Of a DNA stretch of 36,922 nucleotides, positions 1 through 7,217 are shown one piece after another. Source of the DNA: JBBDXS01 sp040902195 (GTDB lineage: Bacteria > Chloroflexota > Dehalococcoidia > DSTF01 > RBG-16-68-14); the NCBI GenBank assembly GCA_040902195.1, contig JBBDXS010000009.1:1-36922 (forward strand). The letters are read 5' to 3'. The position numbers were made by a program, and so were the translations under genes. Within the stretch, counting starts at the first letter, position 1, and each line of letters opens with the position of its first letter. The notes under the pieces were generated by a model. It was not told the DNA's origin. It was given only the letters and a program-made list of their open reading frames with translations, and did no database searches.

Positions 1-372
1 ACGCCGACAGATACGCCGACCGATACGCCGACCGATACGCCGACCGACACGCCGGCCAATACACCCACGGAAACGCCTACGAACACGCCGACCGACACGC
101 CGGCCAACACGCCGACCGACACGCCGACGCCGACCTACACACCGACGCCGACGTTCACGCTGACACCAGCAGACGCCACGCCAACACGGACAGAAACGCC
201 AGCGACTGCGGTGACGCCATCGGCCACGCCGACCGAAACCGCGTCCCCGTCGTCGAGTCCCACGCCGACGTTCACCGCAACGCCAACGCTGACGGTCACG
301 CAAACACCGACGCCGACATTCACGTCGACCCCGACGCAGACGCCGACTCACACGCCGAGCAGTACACCTACC
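1..372 (+). repeat. Low-complexity Thr-Pro coding repeat
   Basis: Imperfect 6- and 12-base repeats of the acgccg-acc type encode alternating Thr and Pro with Asp, Asn, Glu or aromatic interruptions. The repeat is most regular in the first 130 bases and decays toward the Ig-like domain. Such tracts change length easily, so the copy number in the assembly may be unreliable. Confidence 0.8.
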
Positions 373-849
373 GATGCGCTGGCACCCACTCGCACGCCGG
401 TCGCACCGGGAACTGGTTCAATCGAAGTTGAGGAGACCACCGTTGAGCGCGGTCGAGATAACGAGGTGACGGTCACCGTCCGCGATGATCACGGGGCCGT
501 AGTGGCAGGGGTGTCCTGCGCCTTTGTGATCGTGAGCCAGCCCGGCACGGACGCCTATTTGGAAAAGCCGTTTGGAACGACCGATGCGGATGGCGAGGTG
601 ACGACAACGCTTCACGCCGGCGAAACCACCGGAACGATTCAACTGGAGGCGCGTTGCGGGGAGATCACCGTGAGCACGAGTGCGCAGGTGGTGGCCTCGC
701 CGCCGGCATCGCTACCCGACACGGGGACGGGCGACGCGCTGGCTGGCGCTAGTCGAGCCGGCGTCGTCTTAGGCTTGCTGCTGGTGCTCGTCTTCTCGCT
801 CGGTCTCCCCGCTGCGTACAGCATCCATCGCCAGGGCAGACGTCAGTAG
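1..849 (+). CDS. Thr-Pro-rich surface protein with Ig-like domain and LPDTG sorting signal (5' end missing)
   Basis: The gene is open from the first base, so its start lies outside the window; 282 residues are visible. About 125 residues of Thr-Pro repeats (TPTD, TPAN, TPTF types) form an extended, probably glycosylated or wall-spanning stalk. A compact domain follows at about residues 140-225, rich in beta strands, with the VTVTVRD...G..V.GV pattern and the closing TTDADGE segment of bacterial Ig-like (invasin/Big_1) domains. The C terminus has LPDTG at residues 238-242, then a hydrophobic segment and a basic tail (HRQGRRQ). This is the classic order of a sortase signal. The protein is therefore probably surface-anchored and may act in adhesion or as a scaffold. 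No sortase gene is in the window, so anchoring is inferred; a plain C-terminal membrane anchor is the alternative. Confidence 0.8.
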   Translation, partial: TPTDTPTDTPTDTPTDTPANTPTETPTNTPTDTPANTPTDTPTPTYTPTPTFTLTPADATPTRTETPATAVTPSATPTETASPSSSPTPTFTATPTLTVTQTPTPTFTSTPTQTPTHTPSSTPTDALAPTRTPVAPGTGSIEVEETTVERGRDNEVTVTVRDDHGAVVAGVSCAFVIVSQPGTDAYLEKPFGTTDADGEVTTTLHAGETTGTIQLEARCGEITVSTSAQVVASPPASLPDTGTGDALAGASRAGVVLGLLLVLVFSLGLPAAYSIHRQGRRQ

Positions 850-950
850 CTCACAGCCGTCCATAGGAAGGCGCTGGAGCCTGCCGAGCAGCCGCCGCAC
901 GCGTCTATCCACGCAGGCGACTGTACACGAGCGGGAGCGAAGTTGAGACG

Positions 951-1487
951 CTAGCCGCCGACGACCGATGGCGGTCGCACAAAGTGGCAGGTGTACCCGC
1001 CGGGTTGCTTCTTCAGGTAGTCCTGGTGCTCTTCCTCGGCCTTCCAGTAGTCGCCCGCCGCGACGATCTCCGTCACGATCGGCCTGCCCCACGTTCCGCT
1101 TTCGTTAAGGCGTGCGGTCAGCTCCTCCGCGATACGCTTCTGCTCGTCGTGCTTGTAGAAGATCGCGGACCGATAGGACGAGCCGACGTCGTTGCCCTGC
1201 TTGTCCTTCGTCGTCGGGTCGTGCATGCGGTAGAACCAGCGCAGCAGCTCCTCGAACGGCAGCACGTCGGGGTCGAAGACGACACGCACGGCCTCGGCGT
1301 GGCCGCGGTGGTTGCGATACGTCGCGTTCCTGACGTCGCCCCCGGTGTAGCCGACGTCCGTCTCCAGCACGCCTGGTATCTCGCGCAGCAGGTCTTGCAT
1401 CCCCCAGAAGCAGCCGCCCGCGAGGTAGACCTCCTCGCGCGGATGCGAAGTCTTAGCGGAGCTTGTCGAGCCGTTCTCGTTGCTCAT
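951..1487 (-). CDS. msrA: Peptide methionine-S-sulfoxide reductase MsrA
   Basis: This 178-residue enzyme reduces the S epimer of methionine sulfoxide in oxidised proteins, using thioredoxin-type electrons. The signature GGCFWG lies at residues 24-29, with catalytic Cys26, and the family motif YTGG occurs downstream. The later segments (GHAEAVRVVFDP, NDVGSSYRSAIF) match MsrA across its full length. The frame is open further upstream, but the ATG at 1487 is chosen because it overlaps the msrB stop by four bases (ATGA), which is typical translational coupling, and because the family fold begins soon after it. The usual C-terminal recycling cysteines are not evident; one Cys (YTCHFV) lies near the C terminus, so the recycling route may be simplified. 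It shares an operon with msrB. Confidence 0.96.
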   Translation of the reverse strand: MSNENGSTSSAKTSHPREEVYLAGGCFWGMQDLLREIPGVLETDVGYTGGDVRNATYRNHRGHAEAVRVVFDPDVLPFEELLRWFYRMHDPTTKDKQGNDVGSSYRSAIFYKHDEQKRIAEELTARLNESGTWGRPIVTEIVAAGDYWKAEEEHQDYLKKQPGGYTCHFVRPPSVVGG

Positions 1488-1858
1488 CGCGGCTTGAAGT
1501 CGAGCGATAGCGAGTTGATGCAGTAGCGCTTGCCTGTTGGCGCCGGGCCGTCGTCGAACACGTGGCCAAGGTGCGAGCCGCAGTTCTTGCACATCACCTC
1601 GATGCGGCGCATCCCATGCGAGATGTCCTCTTCGTGCGCGATGTTATCGTTCGCGACCGGCCGGTCGAACGAGGGCCACCCCGTACCGGAGTCGAACTTC
1701 GCATCCGATTCGAACAGCGCTGCGCCACAGGCAACGCACACGTAGGCTCCCGGCTCCTTGTTGTCCGTGTACTTGCCGGAGAACGGCGGCTCCGTTCCCT
1801 TCAGGAAACAGACGTTGTACTGCTCCGGCGTGAGCTTGGCCTTCATATCTTCAGTCAT
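1484..1858 (-). CDS. msrB: Peptide methionine-R-sulfoxide reductase MsrB
   Basis: This 124-residue enzyme reduces the R epimer of methionine sulfoxide, complementing MsrA. Four zinc cysteines form two CxxC pairs (Cys41/Cys44 and Cys90/Cys93). The catalytic Cys113 sits in RYCINSLSL, and the motifs GTGWPSF and HLGHVFDDGP are complete. The length is normal for a single-domain MsrB. It is the first gene of an msrB-msrA pair with a four-base overlap, so both stereoisomers are repaired by one transcript. The 136 bases between it and the tRNA gene contain a GGCCGC/GCGGCC hairpin (1900-1917) in the leader and a TATCAT-like -10 candidate. Confidence 0.97.
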   Translation of the reverse strand: MTEDMKAKLTPEQYNVCFLKGTEPPFSGKYTDNKEPGAYVCVACGAALFESDAKFDSGTGWPSFDRPVANDNIAHEEDISHGMRRIEVMCKNCGSHLGHVFDDGPAPTGKRYCINSLSLDFKPR

Positions 1859-1994
1859 CGCGTTCGGTGTCTCCGATAGCTGCGCTTGTCCGTTGCACAG
1901 GCCGCTAGGTCGCGGCCTCCTGTATGATAACGGATCTGCGGCGATGTATCGGTTGGGAGCGAACGTGGCTTTGCCTGCACAAGCGGTGGCTAGC

Positions 1995-2069
1995 TGGGGG
2001 GCCCGGTGGGGGTCGAACCCACGACCATCGGATTAAAAGTCCGTTGCTCTACCGCTGAGCTACGGGCCC
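1995..2069 (-). tRNA. tRNA-Lys (anticodon UUU)
   Basis: A complete cloverleaf can be folded by eye. The acceptor stem GGGCCCG/CGGGCCC has seven perfect pairs, the D stem is GCTC/GAGC, the anticodon loop is CTTTTAA (UUU, Lys), and the T arm GTGGG-TTCGACC-CCCAC is perfect. The anticodon stem has four pairs plus an A-A mismatch at its base. CCA is encoded at 1997-1995. The discriminator base reads C, which is unusual because lysine tRNAs normally carry A or G there. Confidence 0.95.
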
Positions 2070-2097
2070 GCATCGAGAACGCGCGCCGCCGCACATC

Positions 2098-2103
2098 AGT
2101 ATA
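2098..2103 (-). promoter_or_regulatory. Candidate -10 box for tRNA-Lys
   Basis: TATACT on the minus strand lies 28 bases upstream of the mature tRNA 5' end, a suitable place for a -10 hexamer. No convincing -35 hexamer is seen at 16-18 bases. Confidence 0.4.
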
Positions 2104-2127
2104 GCAGCGCCTGCGCTCGCCGACGCC

Positions 2128-2457
2128 CTATTTTGCGGGCAGCGTCTTCGCAAACGCTACGCCGCGTTGCACCCACGCCGACAGGCCGGCACCCGTGCGA
2201 TACCCTCTCGGCCCAACGAACACCATGCCGCGCATCGGCCGCCCCGTGAAGTCCATCGGCCGCGCGCCGGGCTGGGCGAGCGCGTCGTCGTGGCCGTCCG
2301 GACCGACCCGCACCATCAGATCGTCCTTCACGACGCCAACGCACATATTGCCGCCAACCATGAACGCGATGCCGCCGAACATCTTGCGCTCGGTGACGCC
2401 TCCCTTCTTGGCAAGCAGCGCGCGTACCCGTTGTGCAAGCATCTCGTCGTATGCCAT
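2128..2457 (-). CDS. TfoX N-terminal domain protein
   Basis: This small 109-residue protein is built entirely of the TfoX N-terminal domain: an initial helix (AYDEMLAQRVRALL), then the hallmark TERKMFGGIAFMVGGNMCVGV, a strand with LMVRVGP, and the closing MDFTGRPMRGMVFV. The domain is named after the competence regulator TfoX/Sxy, but single-domain versions are widespread and mostly uncharacterised, so competence should not be inferred. The ATG at 2457 is five bases beyond the preceding CoA-transferase stop. Its likely ribosome site (GGAG, eight bases away) overlaps that stop codon, so it is probably the last gene of the CoA-transferase operon. Confidence 0.85.
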   Translation of the reverse strand: MAYDEMLAQRVRALLAKKGGVTERKMFGGIAFMVGGNMCVGVVKDDLMVRVGPDGHDDALAQPGARPMDFTGRPMRGMVFVGPRGYRTGAGLSAWVQRGVAFAKTLPAK

Positions 2458-2462
2458 CGTCG

Positions 2463-3680
2463 CTACTCCAGCGCTCCCGCGGCGACCAGCTCCGCGATGC
2501 GCTCCGGCGCGTAGCCGAGGACCTCCTCCAGCACATACTGGTTGTGCTCGCCCAACAGCGGCGCCGGGCGCTCCACCCGCGCCGGCGTGCGCGACAGATG
2601 GAAGTGCGAACCCTCGATCGTCGTCGCGCCGTGGAGCGCGTGCTCGACCTGCACGAACTGGCCTCGATGCGCGAGCTGCGGGTCCGCGTAGATCGCGCTG
2701 CTGTTCTGTACGGCGCTCGACGGCACGCCGCGCGACTGCAGAGCCGTCTCGATCTCGCTCTCCTCGTGCTCGCGCGTCCACGACGACACGATCGCGTCTA
2801 GCTCCTCTCGACGCGCGCGCCGCGCCTCGGTCGTCGCGTAGCGTTCGTCGTCCGACAGCTCGCCGCGACCCATCACATCGCAGAGCGCGCGCCAATCGTC
2901 GTCGTTGCGCACCGCGATCGCGACCCAGCGGTCGTCGCCCGCCGCGGGATACACGCCGTGCGGCGCCATTGCCTCGTCCTCGTTCCCGCGGCGCGACTGC
3001 GTGCGGCCGTTCGTCGCGTAGTCCAGCAGCGCCGGCGTGAGGAAGTGCAGCGCCGACTCGCCCTGCGCCTGGTCGATGTACTGCCCGCGGCCAGTGCGCC
3101 GCCGGTACTCTAGCGCCGCGAGGAGCGCGATCGCGGTGAAGCGCGGCGCGATCGTGTCGGTGTACGCGCCGAACGGCCCGGCGGGCGGCCGGTCCGGCCA
3201 GCCCGTCAGGTCGTAGAACCCCGAGATCGCTGCGGCCAGGCTGCCGAACCCGGCGAAGCGCGACATCGGGCCGGTCTGGCCCATCAGGCACGTGCTGAGC
3301 ATGATGATGTCGGGCTTGATCGCGCGCAGCGATTCGTACTCCAGGCTCCACGAACGCATCACTTTCGGCGAGAACGACTCGACGACGACGTCCGCCCAGC
3401 GCACGAGGTCGCGCACGACATCGCGCGCCTGGTCCTTCGACATGTCGAGCGTTACGCCGAGCTTGCCCGCGTTGATGTTCTGGAAGCGGATCGAGTTTTC
3501 CGGCCCCGGTGCGTTGCTGATGTACGGCACGAGCGTCCGCGCCGTATCGATGCGCGTCGCCGACTCCACCCGCACGACCGTCGCGCCGTAGTCGTTCAGC
3601 ACGCGCGTCGCCACCGGCCCCGCCATCACCCACGCCAGGTCGAGCACCTTCACGTCGGAGAGGGGAAGGCCGTTCGCCAC
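2463..3680 (-). CDS. Family III CoA-transferase (CaiB/BaiF), catalytic-type subunit
   Basis: A 405-residue family III CoA-transferase, which moves CoA between carboxylic acids through an aspartyl-CoA thioester. It starts KVLDLAWVMAGPVATRVLNDYGA, the family's CoA-binding beginning, and ends PAPLLGEHNQYVLEEVLGY. Counting back 25 residues from the conserved TGRGQ places Asp175 (AYTDTIAP) at the position of the nucleophile of formyl-CoA transferase (Asp169), so this subunit looks active. The start is GTG at 3680; it shares one base with the TAG stop of the preceding paralogue, which lacks the Asp. The two probably form a heteromer like BbsEF, the succinyl-CoA:benzylsuccinate CoA-transferase. The substrate is unknown. 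Confidence 0.9.
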   Translation of the reverse strand: MANGLPLSDVKVLDLAWVMAGPVATRVLNDYGATVVRVESATRIDTARTLVPYISNAPGPENSIRFQNINAGKLGVTLDMSKDQARDVVRDLVRWADVVVESFSPKVMRSWSLEYESLRAIKPDIIMLSTCLMGQTGPMSRFAGFGSLAAAISGFYDLTGWPDRPPAGPFGAYTDTIAPRFTAIALLAALEYRRRTGRGQYIDQAQGESALHFLTPALLDYATNGRTQSRRGNEDEAMAPHGVYPAAGDDRWVAIAVRNDDDWRALCDVMGRGELSDDERYATTEARRARREELDAIVSSWTREHEESEIETALQSRGVPSSAVQNSSAIYADPQLAHRGQFVQVEHALHGATTIEGSHFHLSRTPARVERPAPLLGEHNQYVLEEVLGYAPERIAELVAAGALE

Positions 3681-4924
3681 TAGATCGCCCCGTTCGCCTG
3701 CAAGTCGAAAACCTCTTCTTCCGTCATGCCCAGCTCGTCGATGTAGAGCGCGCGGTTGTGCTCGCCGGCAAGCGGCGGGCGCAATCGATACCGCAGCGGC
3801 GTCTCGCTGAACTTCGCGAACGCGCCGGGGTAGGGGACCGTCATCGACAGCTCCGGGTGGTCCAGCGGCTGCCAGTACTCGCGCGCCGCCAGCTGCTCGC
3901 TGTCGAACGACTCGCTTACCTGCGCGATCGGCGCGATGAGCAGCCCGCGTTCCAGCGCGGCATCGAGTAGCTCTGCCTTCGTCTTGCTGCGCGTCCACGC
4001 TTCCAGCGCGTCGCGTACGCGCGCGTACTCCGACTCCGGCTCCTTGCCGCTCAGCAGCAGCTCGACATAGGCGATGTAGTCCTTGTCGCGGATCGATTCG
4101 TCACAGAAGCCCTCGTCGTAGACGTGCTGCATCAGCCGCCGCGTCATCGGCCCGAGCGCCGTCCCGAAGAAGAACGAGATCGCGACGTAGCCGTCGCTCG
4201 CCGGATAGACGCCGCGCACGAGGATCGGGCCGTATTTCGAGCCGCCGGAGCTGCGTCTGACGTCCGGCACGCCAAGCGGCGCGCTGAGCGCGTTCGAGAG
4301 CGTCGCCTGGTCGACCGACGCCTGCGCGGAGACATCGATGTGCTGCCCACGGCGCGAGCGCGCGCGCTCGTGGTGCGCGATCAGCGCCGCGACCGCCGCC
4401 TCCGCGCTCGCGTGCGCGTACGCCTGCGGCACGCTCACGCGCACCGGCGGCCGGTCCGAATCGCCCGTCAGCGCGAGCGGCCCGCCCGCGGCCCAGACGA
4501 TCAGGTCGCTGTCCGCCCAGCCTGCCTTCGGCCCCGTCTGCCCGAACGGCGTGATCGAAACGTAGATGATGCCCGGGTTGATCGCGGCGACATCGTCGTA
4601 CGAGAGGCCGAGCGACGCCATGTAGCCGGGATCGTGCGATTCGATCAGAAAGTGCGCGCCCTCGATCAGCCGGCGCAGGATGGCGCGGGCCGCGTCCTGC
4701 TGCTCGATGTCGAGCGTGACGCTGCGCTTGTTGCGGTTGTACGCCCACCAAAACAGCGAGCGGTTCGGGTCAGGCTCGTCTTTGTAGAACGGCCCGACGT
4801 TGCGCGCTGGCGATCCGCCCGGCGGCTCGATCTTGATCACGTCCGCCCCCAGGTCGCCGAGCACCTGCCCGCAGAGCAACCCCCGCTCCGTCGTAAGATC
4901 CAGCACGCGATATGGGCTCAGCAC
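3680..4924 (-). CDS. Family III CoA-transferase (CaiB/BaiF), subunit lacking the catalytic Asp
   Basis: A 414-residue family III CoA-transferase paralogue, complete at both ends (YRVLDLTTERG... and ...LAGEHNRALYIDEL). At the place of the nucleophilic Asp, 25 residues before the conserved GQ, it has Tyr169 in PQAYAHASAE. It probably cannot form the aspartyl-CoA intermediate itself. The next gene, overlapping by one base, carries the Asp. The inference is an obligate two-gene enzyme in which this chain gives a structural or CoA-binding half, as proposed for BbsE. The start is GTG at 4924 with GAGGAA about ten bases upstream. It is 137 bases from the sugar-kinase/aldolase operon, with a hairpin between. 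Confidence 0.9.
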   Translation of the reverse strand: MLSPYRVLDLTTERGLLCGQVLGDLGADVIKIEPPGGSPARNVGPFYKDEPDPNRSLFWWAYNRNKRSVTLDIEQQDAARAILRRLIEGAHFLIESHDPGYMASLGLSYDDVAAINPGIIYVSITPFGQTGPKAGWADSDLIVWAAGGPLALTGDSDRPPVRVSVPQAYAHASAEAAVAALIAHHERARSRRGQHIDVSAQASVDQATLSNALSAPLGVPDVRRSSGGSKYGPILVRGVYPASDGYVAISFFFGTALGPMTRRLMQHVYDEGFCDESIRDKDYIAYVELLLSGKEPESEYARVRDALEAWTRSKTKAELLDAALERGLLIAPIAQVSESFDSEQLAAREYWQPLDHPELSMTVPYPGAFAKFSETPLRYRLRPPLAGEHNRALYIDELGMTEEEVFDLQANGAI

Positions 4925-4971
4925 GTGAGCGTGTTCCTCGACATGCGGTGGTTCGTCAACTTCAGTGGGTT

Positions 4972-4998
4972 CCCCTCGCCCTCATCGAGGGAGAGGGG
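4972..4998. repeat. Intergenic hairpin CCCCTC...GAGGGG
   Basis: CCCCTC-G-CCCTC, loop ATC, GAGGG-A-GAGGGG folds as an 11-pair stem with one mismatch. It lies in the 137-base gap between the aldolase stop and the CoA-transferase start on the minus strand. There is no U-run on either side, so it is not an ordinary intrinsic terminator. It may belong to a dispersed genome repeat, since hairpins of this kind are common in Chloroflexota intergenic DNA, or it may mark processing between the two operons. Confidence 0.65.
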
Positions 4999-5061
4999 CG
5001 ATTGATCGTTAAACATCTCGGACTTGGCCGCGACTTGGGGTGAGGGAGCAAACAGCACGCG

Positions 5062-5724
5062 CTACTCCGTCGGCAGGCCGTTCTTGATCTTGTAGAACTT
5101 GATCTCGAGATCGATGACGTTCTGCGGCAGCGTCTCGACGTTGCCGAGCTGGCGCGCGAGGATATAGATGTGCGACATGCGCTCGAGCAGGAATGCGGCC
5201 TCCAGCGCGTCTTCCAGCGTTTTGCCAACACTTACCGCGCCGTGACTGCGCAACAGCGCGCACTTTCGGTAATCGAGCGCCGTTACCACCTTCGTTGCCA
5301 GGTCCTCGGACCCCGACATGCCCCACTGCGCGCAGATCGCGCCGCCGCCCAGCGTGACGATCTGCTCGTCGATCAGCGGCGGTAGGTCTGTTCCCGCGAC
5401 GGCGAGCCCGCTCGCGTAGATCGAATGGCTGTGCACCACCGACCCAACGTCCGGCCGCGCGCGGTACGCCGCGACGTGGAGGTGGACCTCGACGGACGGC
5501 CGGTCTGTGCCGTCTACCACCTCGCGATCGCCGTTGATCACGACGATCTGTTCCGGCTGCAGCAGGCGATACGGGACCGAGCTGGGCGTGATCGCGAACA
5601 GCTCCTGTCCGTCCTTCGGCTCCAGCCGGACGCTCACGTTGCCACTCGAGCCGGAGATCAGCCCCGCGGCGTTGAGCCGCACGCAAGCGGCGTGGATCTC
5701 GTTGCGTATGTCTTCGTAGCTCAT
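5062..5724 (-). CDS. Class II aldolase/adducin-family protein (fuculose-phosphate aldolase-like)
   Basis: A 220-residue zinc aldolase or epimerase of the FucA/AraD fold. Residues matching the FucA active site are all present: Glu79 in PSVEVHLH (acid/base), zinc ligands His98 and His100 in HSHSIYAS, and His161 in SHGAVSVG. The SGSSGNVSVR phosphate-binding loop is at residues 24-33. It cleaves or rearranges a phosphorylated sugar or sugar acid, probably to dihydroxyacetone phosphate plus an aldehyde. The start overlaps the end of the kinase gene by four bases, so the kinase most likely makes its substrate. The exact sugar (fuculose, ribulose, xylulose or a tetronate) cannot be told from sequence. 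Confidence 0.9.
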   Translation of the reverse strand: MSYEDIRNEIHAACVRLNAAGLISGSSGNVSVRLEPKDGQELFAITPSSVPYRLLQPEQIVVINGDREVVDGTDRPSVEVHLHVAAYRARPDVGSVVHSHSIYASGLAVAGTDLPPLIDEQIVTLGGGAICAQWGMSGSEDLATKVVTALDYRKCALLRSHGAVSVGKTLEDALEAAFLLERMSHIYILARQLGNVETLPQNVIDLEIKFYKIKNGLPTE

Positions 5725-7217
5725 GCTTGCTCCTGCATCGTGCGGTCCAGCGCCTGCGCCAGCTTGCGCCAGCGCGCGTAGCCGCGTGTGTACGTCTGCG
5801 CGTTCGCGGCGTCGGGCTCAATCGATTGCATGTCCGCGCGCAGCGACGTGTCGTCCAGCCCGGCGGCGCGAGCCGCCATCAGCGCTGCGCCGCGTGCGGT
5901 CACCTCGACATCTTGCGCCACCTCGATCGGTCGCGCAACCACGTCCGAGAGGATGCGCGCGAACAGCGGCGTCTGCGTCATCCCGCCGCCCGCCGCCAGC
6001 CGCGTCGCCCGTCCGCCCGCGACCTCCTCCGCCTGCTCGAGGTTCGCCCGCAGCGCGAACGCGATGTTCTCGAGCGCGGCGCGCAGGAGCTGCGGCCGGC
6101 CAACCGCGTGCACCGTCAGCGGCGTCGTGAAGAGGAAGCCGCCCAGGTGCACGCTCATCGCTCCGGCGTTCATGATGCTCGGCCCCAGCAGCGCGATCGC
6201 ATCGCCGCTGCCGGCCGGCGCCTCCGACGCAAGCGCCGCTGCGCGTTCGAGCACGTCATCGCTCTCGCCCAACAACGTCTCGGCGCACCACTGCCACCCG
6301 CGGCCCGCGTCCGCCGGACTGCTCTCGATCAGCCAGCGGTCGCGCGCGACGTGCACGTCGGTCCACGTGCGCTGCTTCTCATCGATGCGCGGCTCCGCCG
6401 TCACGAGGCCGAGCGGGCAGCTCCAGCCCGCCGCGATCCCGGCCTCGCCCGGCTGCTCGATGCCCATGCCCGCGAGCGCGCACTGCGTGTCGCCGCCCGC
6501 GATCACGACGGGCGTGCCAGCGGCAAGCCCCGTCGCGTCCGCGCCGCCCTTCGATACGCCGCCGGCGATTTCGTCCGGCCACACGAGCGGCGCGAGCAGG
6601 TGCGTCGCCACCTCGAGCTCGCCCAGCAGCCGGTCGTCGCGTTCTCGCGACGACACGTCGAGCAGCCCGCAGTCGGCCGCGAGCGTGCGTTCGTTCTTGC
6701 GTTCGCCGGTGAGCTGGTACGCGATCCAGTCGCCAATCGTGAGGACGCAGTCCGCGCGTTCGTACGCCGCCGGATCGTTCTTGCGCAGCCAGTGCAATCG
6801 GGCGGGAGCGAGCAGCAGCGACGGCAGCTTGCCGCTCGACGCGTACACACGGTCTGCCATCGTCCCATCGATGGCGATCCCCTCCATGAACGCGCGCGCG
6901 TCGACGTTCGGGCCGGTGAACAACACGCGCCCATCATCGTCGATGACGACGACGCCCAAGCGCTGGCTCGTGACACCGATTCCCGCTACGTCGCCGCCGG
7001 CGATGCCGGCCTGCTCCAGCGCGCGCCGCGTCACGTCGCAGACGAGCGACCAGAACGTGGCGGCGTCGAAGGACTTATCGAGCGGGCCGCCGCCCGGCGG
7101 CGTGTCGTACTGCCACGCGCGCCGCGACGCCGCGACGACGCCCGCGCCGGGCCGCAGCACGACACAGCGCGCGCCGCTCGTCCCCGCGTCCAGCGCGACG
7201 ATGTGTTCAGCGGCCAT
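5721..7217 (-). CDS. FGGY-family carbohydrate kinase
   Basis: A 498-residue ATP-dependent sugar kinase of the actin/hexokinase fold. It has the N-terminal phosphate loop VALDAGTSGAR (residues 7-17), the catalytic-base segment IAGGDTQCALAGMG with Asp243, and the C-terminal adenosine-binding AAGGGMTQTPLFARIL. It resembles the xylulose/erythritol/autoinducer-2 kinase part of FGGY more than glycerol kinase, but the substrate is not settled. The ATG at 7217 lies 11 bases inside the dehydrogenase gene and its stop overlaps the aldolase start. The three genes thus form a dehydrogenase-kinase-aldolase unit: oxidise or isomerise, phosphorylate, then cleave. Confidence 0.93.
   Translation of the reverse strand: MAAEHIVALDAGTSGARCVVLRPGAGVVAASRRAWQYDTPPGGGPLDKSFDAATFWSLVCDVTRRALEQAGIAGGDVAGIGVTSQRLGVVVIDDDGRVLFTGPNVDARAFMEGIAIDGTMADRVYASSGKLPSLLLAPARLHWLRKNDPAAYERADCVLTIGDWIAYQLTGERKNERTLAADCGLLDVSSRERDDRLLGELEVATHLLAPLVWPDEIAGGVSKGGADATGLAAGTPVVIAGGDTQCALAGMGIEQPGEAGIAAGWSCPLGLVTAEPRIDEKQRTWTDVHVARDRWLIESSPADAGRGWQWCAETLLGESDDVLERAAALASEAPAGSGDAIALLGPSIMNAGAMSVHLGGFLFTTPLTVHAVGRPQLLRAALENIAFALRANLEQAEEVAGGRATRLAAGGGMTQTPLFARILSDVVARPIEVAQDVEVTARGAALMAARAAGLDDTSLRADMQSIEPDAANAQTYTRGYARWRKLAQALDRTMQEQA

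Noticed and set aside
1488..1592. N-terminal extension of MsrA by 35 residues
   Set aside because: The extension is Arg-rich shadow sequence inside msrB; the ATG at 1487 gives the usual ATGA overlap and normal family length.
1900..1917. GGCCGC/GCGGCC hairpin in the msrB leader as a terminator or riboswitch
   Set aside because: Only six pairs, no U-run and no recognised aptamer; noted in the msrB entry only.
2128..2457. Natural competence regulator TfoX/Sxy
   Set aside because: Only the N-terminal domain is present; no C-terminal TfoX domain and no competence genes nearby.
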